Positions 35,491 through 44,449 of a stretch of DNA of 64,000 nt are shown here, in pieces. The stretch is from Acinetobacter chinensis. GTDB lineage: Bacteria; Pseudomonadota; Gammaproteobacteria; Pseudomonadales; Moraxellaceae. How positions within the stretch are numbered: position 1 is the stretch's first letter; each line of letters begins with the position of its first letter. The position numbers and the translations under genes are program-made. The DNA lies in assembly GCF_002165375.2 (NCBI RefSeq), contig NZ_CP032134.1, positions 1,054,001 through 1,118,000 of the forward strand, read 5' to 3'. The notes under the pieces were generated by a model, which searched no databases, was not told the DNA's origin, and saw only the letters and a program-made list of their open reading frames with translations.

Positions 35491-36725
35491 GTCAGGATAT
35501 ACTGGATGCAGTGGTAATTGGTGGTGGACTTGTGGGTGGTCTGACTGCATTGTTGCTTGCTCAGGGTGGAGTAGAGGTCACGGTACTGGATGCTGCCCCT
35601 GTACTGGATGAGCAAAGTGTACTGTCAGTTTCAAATCCACGAGTGCTTGCACTGAGTCAGGCAACAATCCATCTGTTAAAAACAGCAAAAGTCTGGGAAG
35701 GTCTGAAACGCCAGATGCCATACAGCGGTATGCAGGTGTGGAATAAAAACGGCTACGGTGAGATTAATTTTGGTCAGTCATCTGAACTGACACCCGCACC
35801 TGAGCAGACACTCGGTTCAATGGTTGAACCGAGTATTCTGAATCTTGCGATACAGCAACAGCTGCTGGAGCAGATCCGTGATTACAGAACGCAGGTAAAA
35901 GTTATCCGTGTTGAGAGAGGTGTCGGTGTCTGGCATATAGTGCTGGCTGATGGCACTGAACTCAGAACAAAACTGCTGATCGGTGCAGACGGCGCTAACT
36001 CATTTGTACGTGATCAGGCGTTTATTGAACTGGATGTACTGGATTATCAACAGGCGGGTCTGACCTGTGCCATCCGCACCCGCGAACCAAATTTACACGT
36101 AGCCAGACAGATATTTCTTGAAACAGGTCCACTGGCTTATTTGCCTATGGCAGGTCTTGATGCTGCTGAGAATGGTTACTGGCAATCCATTGTGTGGACT
36201 TTGCCGGATGACTTTGCAGAAGAATATGCCGCTTTAAGTGATGAAGCATTCTGTCAGCTGATTACTGAACAGAGCCACCACATGCTGGGGGGAGTCGTTG
36301 AAGCCACTTCCAAAGTAAGATTTCCATTAAAGGCTCGCGCTGCAAAACGGTATATTGCAGAAGGTCTGGCACTGGTTGGTGATGCAGCTCACGTGATTCA
36401 CCCACTTGCAGGTCAGGGGGTCAATATAGGCTGTCTGGATGCTGCTGTGCTGTGTGATGTTCTGCTGCATGACTTAAAGCGTGGTGTGTGGGCACATGAA
36501 CAGACACTGAAGCGTTATGAGCATCAGCGCAAAGGTCAGAACGATGCCATGATGCACAGTATGTCCATCATTGGCTGGACGGAAACTGCACAAATTTTTC
36601 CTGTGGTCTGGGCACGTAATTTTGCTTTGAAGCAGGTTGAACAGCATGAAATTCTCAAGGATACGTTTATGGCTCAGGCAAATGGACTGTCTTCACTGAG
36701 TCATACACGCTATGCGATTTCCTGA
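35487..36725 (+). CDS. Second UbiH/UbiI-family FAD hydroxylase
   Basis: A 412-residue paralogue of the preceding gene, with GGGLVGGLTALLLAQGG near residue 11, RVLALSQATIHLLK near 53, IGADGANSFVRDQAF near 160 and GDAAHVIHPLAGQGVNIGCL near 295. In E. coli the gene after ubiH is ubiI (visC), so this is probably the C5- or C6-hydroxylase of ubiquinone synthesis. The ATGA overlap with ubiH indicates translational coupling. It is followed by an AT-rich hairpin region (TTGCATTT at 36792 and AAATGCAA at 36811). Confidence 0.82.
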   Translation: MSQDILDAVVIGGGLVGGLTALLLAQGGVEVTVLDAAPVLDEQSVLSVSNPRVLALSQATIHLLKTAKVWEGLKRQMPYSGMQVWNKNGYGEINFGQSSELTPAPEQTLGSMVEPSILNLAIQQQLLEQIRDYRTQVKVIRVERGVGVWHIVLADGTELRTKLLIGADGANSFVRDQAFIELDVLDYQQAGLTCAIRTREPNLHVARQIFLETGPLAYLPMAGLDAAENGYWQSIVWTLPDDFAEEYAALSDEAFCQLITEQSHHMLGGVVEATSKVRFPLKARAAKRYIAEGLALVGDAAHVIHPLAGQGVNIGCLDAAVLCDVLLHDLKRGVWAHEQTLKRYEHQRKGQNDAMMHSMSIIGWTETAQIFPVVWARNFALKQVEQHEILKDTFMAQANGLSSLSHTRYAIS

Positions 36726-36887
36726 AATTGTTGAATTTTAGCCATTCATTTAACTTTAATTACGTTTTTGATCAAAAAAAATACGTTTTTTTTGCATTTT
36801 ACTCTATGCGAAATGCAAAGAGATTGATAAATTTCTTCGTAATTCGGAACCAGTTTTATACTGGGCAAGTCTGAGGGGAAATGAAAG

Positions 36888-37136
36888 ATGACGGATATGA
36901 ACGATTACGATGACGCAGAAGACTCAACTGTAGATGAGGATGAAGCACAGGCTGCTGAAAAAGGCGCTGGTAGCGCTGAAGATAGCGCTGCTGAAGGTGA
37001 TATGGCAGAAGCTGAAACACTGACTGTAACAGCAAAGCTGAAGCAGCGTCAGGCACTCGAAGATGAAGTGGCTGCTTTTCTTGCCAGAGGCGGCAAGATT
37101 ACTGAAGTTCCTCCAGACGCATCTGCTGAGGATTAA
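36888..37136 (+). CDS. Small acidic protein, SutA-like
   Basis: An 82-residue protein with a very acidic, Ala-rich first half (DYDDAEDSTVDEDEAQAAEK) and a basic helix KLKQRQALEDEVAAFLARGG, followed by KITEVPPD. This layout matches my recollection of SutA, the RNA-polymerase-binding slow-growth factor of Pseudomonas: an acidic tail, a helix ending in FLxRGGK, then a polar tail. The C-terminal tail is shorter here. AGGGGAAATGAAAG upstream gives a good ribosome site. It stands alone with a strong terminator, which suits a highly expressed small regulator. Identity is tentative. Confidence 0.55.
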   Translation: MTDMNDYDDAEDSTVDEDEAQAAEKGAGSAEDSAAEGDMAEAETLTVTAKLKQRQALEDEVAAFLARGGKITEVPPDASAED

Positions 37137-37137
37137 T

Positions 37138-37167
37138 AAAAAAGCATCACTACGGTGATGCTTTTTT
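37138..37167 (+). terminator. Terminator of the SutA-like gene
   Basis: GCATCAC-TAC-GGTGATGC flanked by an A run and a T run. Confidence 0.92.
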
Positions 37168-37288
37168 ATTTTTTTGTTTCAGGAACAGTTTGCTGTTTGA
37201 AAAACAACGTTGAGTGATATATCTACAGCCTCTTACTGAAAGTTAGTCAATAGGTAAAGTAAACAGGTTGAAGTTCAGATATAAAAAA

Positions 37289-38134
37289 TCAGTCCTGTTT
37301 TTTGTCTGTCAGTTCAAGCGCACGCTGGTAAGCCACTTTCTTTTTAATACCTGTCAGGTCTGCTGCAAGTTGTGATGCTGCTTTAACCGATAAATCCTGT
37401 AACAGGCGAAGCAGCAGTTTATCCAGTGCTTCCTGTTCAAGGTCTTTCTGTTCAGTTGCACCACCAATCACCAGCACAATTTCACCTTTTTGCTGATGAT
37501 GATCATTTTCGATAAAGCTGACCAGTTCAGACAGTGACATTTTTTTTATGGTTTCAAAGGTCTTGGTAATTTCACGGGCAAAACCGACAGGGCGTTCAGC
37601 GCCAAAAACGGTTGCCATATCTTTTACACATTCAAGAATACGGTGCGGTGCTTCATAGAAAATCAGCGTCTGAGTTTCATCTTTGAGTTTTTCAAGGGCT
37701 GCAATGCGCTGTGACTGTCGGGAGGGTAGAAATCCTTCAAAGCTGAAGCGGTCACTTGGAAGTCCCACAGAACTCAGTGCAGCGATTGCAGCACAGGCTC
37801 CAGGTACAGGAACGACACGAATCTGGTGCTGTTGAGCTGCACGGACCAGTTTAAACCCAGGATCACTGATCAGAGGAGTACCTGCATCACTGATCAGTGC
37901 CATATTTTCACCGTTTAAAATACGCTGGATCAGCTGATCTGTTTTGTTGCTTTCATTGTGATCATGGCAGGCAGTCAGTGGTGTGGAAATATTAAAATGC
38001 TTCAGCAACTGAGCAGAAGTACGGGTGTCTTCAGCAGCAATAATCTGTACAGATTTAAGGACTTCGACTGCGCGATAGGTGATATCATCAAGATGCCCGA
38101 TGGGGGTGGACACAACAAACAACTGGGCATTCAT
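37289..38134 (-). CDS. rsmI: 16S rRNA 2'-O-ribose methyltransferase RsmI
   Basis: A 281-residue methyltransferase of the tetrapyrrole-methylase fold: FVVSTPIGHLDDITYRAVEV at the start, AAEDTRTSAQLLKHF near 38, LISDAGTPLISDPGFKLV near 80 and VPVPGACAAIAALS near 110. It methylates C1402 of 16S rRNA. I chose ATG at 38134; the frame runs on to 38224 but those residues are not family-like. It is divergent from yraN, as rsmI (yraL) and yraN are neighbours in E. coli too, although lpoA and diaA are absent here. Confidence 0.93.
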   Translation of the reverse strand: MNAQLFVVSTPIGHLDDITYRAVEVLKSVQIIAAEDTRTSAQLLKHFNISTPLTACHDHNESNKTDQLIQRILNGENMALISDAGTPLISDPGFKLVRAAQQHQIRVVPVPGACAAIAALSSVGLPSDRFSFEGFLPSRQSQRIAALEKLKDETQTLIFYEAPHRILECVKDMATVFGAERPVGFAREITKTFETIKKMSLSELVSFIENDHHQQKGEIVLVIGGATEQKDLEQEALDKLLLRLLQDLSVKAASQLAADLTGIKKKVAYQRALELTDKKQD

Positions 38135-38288
38135 GCAATTTCTCCCTGCACAGGATGGTATTTCAGTCAGTTGATTTTTAACTGACCGTAAAAGGGTTAT
38201 TCTACCTGAATTGGACTGTATCATGGGAAATGAATCCCGTTGCTTGAGGCTTTATCATGAAGCTGTTGTGAAAAAATTAAAATAAATA

Positions 38289-38720
38289 ATGAGCTGTAAA
38301 ATTCCAATGAAAATGCAAATGGGGCAATGGGCTGAACTGGAAGCCCGTAAATTTCTTGAAGCAAAAGGCTTTCAGGTCGTCGCTGTAAATTATCATTCAC
38401 GAAATGGCGAAGTGGATCTTATTGTTGAGCAGCAGCAGGATCTGATTTTTGTGGAAGTCAAAGCAAGGTCAGCAACGGCTTATGGTCATGCATCTGAGGT
38501 GGTGACTTTATCAAAACAGCGTAAACTGATGAAAACGGCATTGTACTTTCTACAGAAAAATCCACAATATGCTGACTTTTATTGTCGATTTGATGTGATT
38601 TGTTTTGATTTTTCTCAACAATTTGCAAAAACAGTACAGTATCACTTTTCCAGTTTCCCTTATGATCTGCAATGGATTGAAAATGCTTTTACTTTTGATC
38701 TGGAGTTTATTAATCTCTAA
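38289..38720 (+). CDS. UPF0102 / YraN family protein
   Basis: A 143-residue nuclease-fold protein. The core GQWAELEARKFLEAKGFQVV leads to NGEVDLIVEQQQDLIFVEVK, which has the D-x-V-E-V-K pattern of restriction-endonuclease-like folds. The function in the cell is not established; a role with recombination or transformation has been proposed for the family. The first ATG at 38289 is used; internal ATGs at residues 7 and 9 are also possible starts. Confidence 0.85.
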   Translation: MSCKIPMKMQMGQWAELEARKFLEAKGFQVVAVNYHSRNGEVDLIVEQQQDLIFVEVKARSATAYGHASEVVTLSKQRKLMKTALYFLQKNPQYADFYCRFDVICFDFSQQFAKTVQYHFSSFPYDLQWIENAFTFDLEFINL

Positions 38721-38785
38721 TCATCATCCAGACCAAAGTCTGAAATATAAAATAATTTGGTTTAAATCATTAGGAGTCTTGCTGA

Positions 38786-39472
38786 GTGTTTAAGCATATT
38801 GCAATGACAGTGTTGTGCGTAGCAGGTTTATCAGGCTGTGCAAGTTTTATTTCCGGTGGTACTGGTTCTGCACCTGTAGGGACAGAAAGTGGCGCACGTT
38901 CGCTGGGGCAGGTTTTTATTGATTCTTCCATTGAAAGAACTGCGAAAATCAATCTGTATAAACTGGATGCAAGATTCAAACAGTCGCGTATCAATATTGA
39001 AAGTTTTCACGGTAATGTTCTGCTGACCGGGCAGGTGCCTGATGCGCATCTGAAGCAGCTGGCAGAAGATAATGTTCGTGCAATGAGTGATGTAAAGACC
39101 GTACATAATTATATAACGGTTGGCGATCAGATTGGTTATTCAACCATTATGCAGGACACAACAGTAACAGCAAACACACGTGGTCTGATTATGAAAGCTG
39201 CGGTTGTTTCTGACAGTAAAGTCCGTGTACATACTGAAGATGGTGTACTTTATGTGATGGGACGACTGAACAATGCTGAAGTGGATGATCTGAATCAGGT
39301 CCTGCAGCGGGTTGGCAATGTCACCCGCATTGTAACTTTAGTGGATAATATTGATCAGCGACAGTCAACTGTGTCTGGGACTGTAGCAACACCGATGATG
39401 AACGCGGTACCTGATGTGCAGACGCCTGTTGCCATTGATCCTGATCAGGCTGAACCAAGCAATGTTCAATAA
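38786..39472 (+). CDS. dolP: BON-domain outer-membrane lipoprotein DolP
   Basis: A 228-residue lipoprotein. The signal MFKHIAMTVLCVAGLSGC carries the lipobox LSGC. Two BON domains follow (about 50-115, with SRINIESFHGNVLLTGQVPD, and about 125-195, with VRVHTEDGVLYVMGRLNNAE), then a variable tail. DolP (YraP) maintains outer-membrane integrity at the septum. The start is GTG at 38786, supported by AGGAG at 38772-38776. Its end overlaps the hydrolase gene by 11 bases. Confidence 0.88.
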   Translation: MFKHIAMTVLCVAGLSGCASFISGGTGSAPVGTESGARSLGQVFIDSSIERTAKINLYKLDARFKQSRINIESFHGNVLLTGQVPDAHLKQLAEDNVRAMSDVKTVHNYITVGDQIGYSTIMQDTTVTANTRGLIMKAAVVSDSKVRVHTEDGVLYVMGRLNNAEVDDLNQVLQRVGNVTRIVTLVDNIDQRQSTVSGTVATPMMNAVPDVQTPVAIDPDQAEPSNVQ

Positions 39473-40346
39473 GATTCAACAGATTGCAGCATTACTGAAA
39501 AATCGTGTAGAAAAGGCAAAATCCCTGTACAGGGATTTTCGTCTGTATGATGCAGGCAGTTATGCGCTGAACAGGCTGACTCCGCGTAGAGGATACAGTG
39601 TACAGCACAATGTTGCTTATGGACTGAAAGCCCGACACCGTCTTGATCTGTATGCGTCAGAGCAGAAAGGTGAAAATCCTCTGATTGTTTTTGTGCATGG
39701 CGGTGCGTGGTCACATGGTGACAAAAAGGATTACCGCTTTGTCGGTGAGTCTTTTGCCCGTGAAGGTTTTGATGTGGCAGTCATTAATTATCATCTAGCG
39801 CCACAGCATATTTTTCCAAGTTCTGTGGATGACCTGACTCTGGCTCTGAACTATCTGGCACAGCAAAAACAGCGTCTGAAAATCAGTGCACAGAAAATTG
39901 TATTGATGGGGCATTCAGCGGGTGCTTTCAATATTATGTCTGCGCTGTACAACCCAAAGCCTTATGAGTTGATCTGTAAAACTGAAATCCGTGCTGTGAT
40001 TGGATTGGCAGGACCTTATCATTTTGACTATAAAGGTGATCCTTTGTGTGAAGATGCATTTGATCAGCAGGTGCCGTTTCAGCAGGTTATGCCTTTTTAT
40101 TTTGTTGAAAGCAATACCATCAGACATTATCTGTTCACTGCTGAAAATGACAGAATTGTTCATCGCAGCAATGCGGTCGATCTGGATCAGATGCTGAAAG
40201 AAAAGGGTAATCACAGTCAGATTCTGGATGTACCCAAAACTGGACATCTGACAGTGATGGGGTCTGTTTCGACGCTGTTCAGCCGTTATTTTCAGACCCG
40301 AAAAATGCTTATGGATGTTTTAACAGAACTGCGTCAGATGGATTGA
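39462..40346 (+). CDS. Alpha/beta hydrolase (BD-FAE/esterase-like)
   Basis: A 294-residue hydrolase with the HGGAWSHGDKKDY oxyanion motif near residue 85, the nucleophile elbow GHSAG near 153 and a probable catalytic His in TGHLTVMG near 263. It resembles acetyl-esterase/lipase-type proteins of the HSL/BD-FAE group; the substrate is not inferable. No signal peptide. I chose ATG at 39462, which overlaps dolP by 11 bases; the frame extends upstream inside dolP. It is convergent with nudC, the stop codons abutting. Confidence 0.78.
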   Translation: MFNKIQQIAALLKNRVEKAKSLYRDFRLYDAGSYALNRLTPRRGYSVQHNVAYGLKARHRLDLYASEQKGENPLIVFVHGGAWSHGDKKDYRFVGESFAREGFDVAVINYHLAPQHIFPSSVDDLTLALNYLAQQKQRLKISAQKIVLMGHSAGAFNIMSALYNPKPYELICKTEIRAVIGLAGPYHFDYKGDPLCEDAFDQQVPFQQVMPFYFVESNTIRHYLFTAENDRIVHRSNAVDLDQMLKEKGNHSQILDVPKTGHLTVMGSVSTLFSRYFQTRKMLMDVLTELRQMD

Positions 40347-41120
40347 TTACAGCCATTCACGGGTGTCATCTGCAACAGGATGCCCCTGAGTGACATGCAT
40401 GATCATGGCATAAGCAATACTGCCTTTAAATGGAATTTCAGGCAGTTCATCAAATTTAAAGAACTGTGCTTCACTGATTTCATCTTCCTGAAGCACGATT
40501 TCACCCGCAGCATACTCTGCTTTAAAAGCCAGCATCAGGTTACTTGGAAAAGGCCAGGGCTGACTTGCCAGGTACTGAATATTTTTCAGTTTTAAACCGA
40601 CTTCTTCTTCAGTTTCACGGCGCACTGCTTCTTCAAGTGTTTCACCGACCTCAACGAAACCTGCGATCAGACCATACATATTGCTTTTATTACGGGCATT
40701 TTTTGCCAGTAAGATTTCATTATCACCGCGGGTAATGACTGTTATGACACAAGGCTGAACCCGTGGGTACTGATGATATCTGCATGCAGGGCAGACCATG
40801 GCATATTCGGTGGGATGTACTTCGGTCTCATGACCACAGTGACTACAGAATTTATGATTGCGACGCCATTCCAGTAACTGAATGGCACGGCTGGCATGTT
40901 CAAACTGCTGTGTGTTCCAGAGTGGAAGGAGCTGTCGGATAGGAACTAGCTGAAAACCCTCAGGGATGGGTTCATGTTCCTGAAGATCACGGGCAATCAC
41001 CTGATCACCCGTATTAAGATTTAAATCACTTGCCAGTCTTTCAACTCTAGGGAGTTGAAAGTTTTCATCGACCAGCAGTTGTTGTTGTTGGAACAGATAA
41101 GCAAGTGAGAGTTCAGTCAT
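40347..41120 (-). CDS. nudC: NADH pyrophosphatase / RNA deNADding enzyme NudC
   Basis: A 257-residue Nudix hydrolase. A zinc ribbon with two Cys pairs (CSHCG and CPACR, near residues 93-115) precedes the Nudix box GFVEVGETLEEAVRRETEEE near 154-173. The SQPWPFPSNLM motif specific to NudC follows. It hydrolyses NADH and removes NAD caps from RNA 5' ends. Its ATG shares one base with the stop of fimL upstream (TGATG), so the two are coupled. The same pair is adjacent in P. aeruginosa (PA1822-PA1823). Confidence 0.93.
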   Translation of the reverse strand: MTELSLAYLFQQQQLLVDENFQLPRVERLASDLNLNTGDQVIARDLQEHEPIPEGFQLVPIRQLLPLWNTQQFEHASRAIQLLEWRRNHKFCSHCGHETEVHPTEYAMVCPACRYHQYPRVQPCVITVITRGDNEILLAKNARNKSNMYGLIAGFVEVGETLEEAVRRETEEEVGLKLKNIQYLASQPWPFPSNLMLAFKAEYAAGEIVLQEDEISEAQFFKFDELPEIPFKGSIAYAMIMHVTQGHPVADDTREWL

Positions 41121-42763
41121 CAGGCTACAGTTTTCAGTTTTTCGCTACTGACCAATGCTACATCAAACATCGAGCGCAGGACAGGCTGTTTGTTCTTTAA
41201 ATTGTCAATTAACATGTCGGCACTGGCAAGCGTGTCGAGCAGATGATTGATTTCTTCAGCAGAAATAACAGCTTCAGCTGCAATTTTGTCCTGAACAAAA
41301 TTTGATGCAGTTTTCAGAGCTTTCTGTCCATCCTGAGCGTTCAGGAACAACAGTGCTCCACTGACTTCAGCCAGCTGTGCAGGCATCTGCTCCAGAGCTT
41401 TCAGGTTGTGGTCCTGAAGGTACTGTACAAGTTGCTGACTGCTGTTTTCGATCTGGGTTTTTGTTTCCGTCAGTAATGTGGCATGAGCATCATCCAGGCG
41501 ATCCAGTGAAATATTCATGTTGTTTACACGTAACTGTAAACGGCTGGACGTATGGTGGCGCTCAAGAACACCAATGGAGTTCATTGCAGACAGGATGCAG
41601 TTCATCAGCTGCTGTGCGAAGCCTTCATCTTTGAGCACTTCAGCCTGATTCAATGATTCTGCCTGACGGAAAAGGTCATTGCAGGCTTCATTCAGGTTGA
41701 GGACACGGAAAATATTGGCCATGCCTTTCAGTTTGTCCTGAAGTTCAACTGTTTTTTCAGGAGACATGTTCTGATAGTTGTATTCAATATCATTTCTGAT
41801 CTGAGCCATTTCATCAGTCACAAGATTGCTGATGGTATGCATGGTATCAAAATCAGGACCATACAGCTGACGGCTGAAGACCTGTAACTGTGTGTCTGTC
41901 AGCATGTCATCGCCAATGTTCAGCTGCTGACGGATATGTTCAGAAATACTGTCTTCCTGGCTGATGCACAGACTGAGGATGTTGGCTAAATCCTGAATTT
42001 CTGCTTTGAATGTTTCAGGTGCGCTGAAATATTCTGCGATATTCCGTTCAATACTGATCAGCGTGCGCAGACGGGGTTCATTCAGCAGTAAATTTTCAAT
42101 CTGTTCAAATGCAACATAAACAAGGTTCCAGTATTTACCTGAAGTATGTTCAGTTGAAACAGCTGCCAGGTAAGCACCAACCACTTTAAGTGCCTGTAGA
42201 TCGAACTCGGACTCTTCCTGTTTGATCAGTCGGTTCAAAGACAGTTTATACAGACGGTGTACATACTGTGATTTTTCCAGTACTGGTGGCGTCGGCAGTG
42301 AGAATTCTGGAGTGATACAGTCCAGCAGTGATTCGATATGCTGACCTTCAGAGGTGATCGGTTTACCAAGCGTGCGTTCCAGGCGGTTCAGGGTATCTAG
42401 CAGAAACTGTGGAATCTTGACTTCGCGCAGACAGATGAATTCGATATAGCGACGCAGCATGGTTGTACCTTCACTGAGCGCAACCACTTCATCGGTGTTG
42501 ATCTGAGTCGGGTTTGCCATGATTCTGCGCATGAGTTCAGCTGAATACTGTGCAATTTTTGCCAGGCTTTGCATGTCAATCAATGCAAGAACCTGAGCAC
42601 ACTGTTCAAACTGGTTTAATGCGTCATCAATTCCGAAAGGTAAGGTCTGGTCTTCTGCCAGGGCACTCACAGCTGATTCCACCAGCTTGATTGAGTTATC
42701 AACCTCATTTTTTATTATCAGCAATGCAGTCGGATCAAAATGAATTGAGGTTTGGTAAGACAT
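41120..42763 (-). CDS. fimL: FimL-like protein (ChpA N-terminal homologue)
   Basis: A 547-residue, mostly helical cytoplasmic protein made of Hpt-like bundles, resembling the N-terminal part of the ChpA/PilL chemotaxis kinase (for example ALNQFEQCAQVLALIDMQSL, then AKIAQYSAELM). No typical phospho-acceptor HxxKG motif is seen, so it is probably a non-signalling scaffold. In P. aeruginosa FimL acts in the Pil-Chp/Vfr/cAMP route to type IV pili and twitching. Identification rests on length, fold pattern and adjacency to nudC. Confidence 0.75.
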   Translation of the reverse strand: MSYQTSIHFDPTALLIIKNEVDNSIKLVESAVSALAEDQTLPFGIDDALNQFEQCAQVLALIDMQSLAKIAQYSAELMRRIMANPTQINTDEVVALSEGTTMLRRYIEFICLREVKIPQFLLDTLNRLERTLGKPITSEGQHIESLLDCITPEFSLPTPPVLEKSQYVHRLYKLSLNRLIKQEESEFDLQALKVVGAYLAAVSTEHTSGKYWNLVYVAFEQIENLLLNEPRLRTLISIERNIAEYFSAPETFKAEIQDLANILSLCISQEDSISEHIRQQLNIGDDMLTDTQLQVFSRQLYGPDFDTMHTISNLVTDEMAQIRNDIEYNYQNMSPEKTVELQDKLKGMANIFRVLNLNEACNDLFRQAESLNQAEVLKDEGFAQQLMNCILSAMNSIGVLERHHTSSRLQLRVNNMNISLDRLDDAHATLLTETKTQIENSSQQLVQYLQDHNLKALEQMPAQLAEVSGALLFLNAQDGQKALKTASNFVQDKIAAEAVISAEEINHLLDTLASADMLIDNLKNKQPVLRSMFDVALVSSEKLKTVA

Positions 42764-42890
42764 GTATCTGCACCTTTCCTAGTGTTTTATCTGTTTTACT
42801 GTCGCCTGAAATTCAGGCATGACGGTTTGCATTCAACTATAACTTAACTGTCGGATGTTTAAATACAAAAAAACACAAAAAGTGCAGATT

Positions 42891-44240
42891 TTATTTGGCA
42901 AAAAAGCAGGGTTCTCCATGCTTTTCTTCATATTGTTTGACCCAGTTCTCATGTGCCTCCAGTTCATCTGCAGATGGCAGGATCACGGGTAATTCAATTT
43001 CCACCTGTCTGCGGTGACCTGATCCATTATTTTCTTCGGAGGAAGATGCATCAATATCCAGTAAGACCTGTCCACCGGTCATTGCCAGATAGACATCGGA
43101 GAGAATTTCGGCATCCAGTAATGCGCCGTGGAAAGTACGGTCGCGCTGAGGAATCTCATAACGACGGACTAAGGCATCGAGTGAATTTTTCTGTCCTGGA
43201 TGCTTGGATTTTGCCATTGCCAATGTGTCGGTCACTTCACAGACTTCTGATAAAGCCTGTAAACCTGCACGTCTGAACTCCATATCCAGGAAGTTCATAT
43301 CGAAGGTGGCGTTATGGGCAATAATTTCCGCACCTTTCAGATAGTCAAACAGAACATCTGAAATTTCTGCATATTTCGGTTTATCTTTCAGGAAATCATC
43401 TGTAATACCGTGAATGGCTTCAGAGTCACCGACCGGTTTTTCAGGATTGATATAAATATGAATAGAGCTACCGGTCAGTTTCCGGTTAATCATTTCAATG
43501 GCACCCACCTCAATGATCCGGTCAGTGTCCTGAAAATAAAAACCTGTTGTCTCTGTATCCAGAATCAGCTGCCGTGGACCGCTTAGATCGGTTCTGGCAG
43601 GTGTAATGACAATGTGAGGGTGTGCTGCAACTGATGGATTGGTTTCAGATGTTTCTTCAGCATCAGCAGACAGGACTTCACTGATTTCATCCTGTTCTTC
43701 AATGTCTTCAGGTATTTCTGATTCAGCAGAGTCATCGGTATCGGTCAGATCAAGTCCGAAGGGGTCGTCCAGTAACCAGTCGGGTTCAGATTTTTTTTTT
43801 GAGTCAGTCTGCATCTGCGCCTGGGTTTTATCAGCTCCCAGATTGGCAAGCTGGTCAGCCATTTCGTTGCCTGCATGACCTGCATGACCTTTGATCCAGT
43901 TCCATTCAATCTGACGACCCTGGCAGAGGGCATCAAGCTCTTTCCACAAATCAGGGTTTTTAACATCTTTCCAGTTTTTCTTTTTCCAGCCATGAATCCA
44001 TTCGGTAATGCCTTTCTGCACATAACTGGAGTCCGTCCACATAATCAGGCTGGCATCGGCAGGGCAGAAACGGATACCTTCAATGGCAGCGGTCAGCTCC
44101 ATACGGTTATTGGTTGTTTCAGGCTCGCCACCACACAGTTTGTGTTCTTCTGTTTCCGTAATGATGTAAGCTCCCCAGCCACCTAAGCCAGGATTGCCAC
44201 GACATGCGCCGTCAACATAAAGTGTGATGGTCTGAGACAT
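42891..44240 (-). CDS. rnhA-dnaQ: Fusion of RNase HI and DNA polymerase III epsilon (proofreading exonuclease)
   Basis: A 449-residue natural fusion. Residues 1-138 are RNase HI with catalytic D10 (LYVDGACRGNPG), E48 (NNRMEL), D70 (MWTDSSYV) and D129 (GNEMADQLA). Residues ~150-215 are a long acidic linker. From ~222 comes the DnaQ exonuclease: Exo I LILDTETTGF (D228, E230), Exo II IAHNATFDMNFLD and Exo III FHGALLDAEILSDVY. A C-terminal tail follows that would bind the polymerase subunit. In E. coli these are two adjacent genes. No frameshift or internal stop breaks the fusion, so one polypeptide would both remove RNA primers/hybrids and proofread. Confidence 0.93.
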   Translation of the reverse strand: MSQTITLYVDGACRGNPGLGGWGAYIITETEEHKLCGGEPETTNNRMELTAAIEGIRFCPADASLIMWTDSSYVQKGITEWIHGWKKKNWKDVKNPDLWKELDALCQGRQIEWNWIKGHAGHAGNEMADQLANLGADKTQAQMQTDSKKKSEPDWLLDDPFGLDLTDTDDSAESEIPEDIEEQDEISEVLSADAEETSETNPSVAAHPHIVITPARTDLSGPRQLILDTETTGFYFQDTDRIIEVGAIEMINRKLTGSSIHIYINPEKPVGDSEAIHGITDDFLKDKPKYAEISDVLFDYLKGAEIIAHNATFDMNFLDMEFRRAGLQALSEVCEVTDTLAMAKSKHPGQKNSLDALVRRYEIPQRDRTFHGALLDAEILSDVYLAMTGGQVLLDIDASSSEENNGSGHRRQVEIELPVILPSADELEAHENWVKQYEEKHGEPCFFAK

Positions 44241-44449
44241 ATTTTATTTTCCAGAGGATCTGCTGAAACAAAAAAGAGTGCTGTATTGTATAACGCAATT
44301 GCACTCAGGAAGTGTATCGAGTGCTTATTTTTTAATTTCTTGTAACATTTATACTGAAATAGGGCTGAATTATTGCCTTGTGTCTCCGACATGCTTCACT
44401 ACAATGGCATATCTAAAAAATAAATTTATACGAGTTGTCTGGATTTCTT

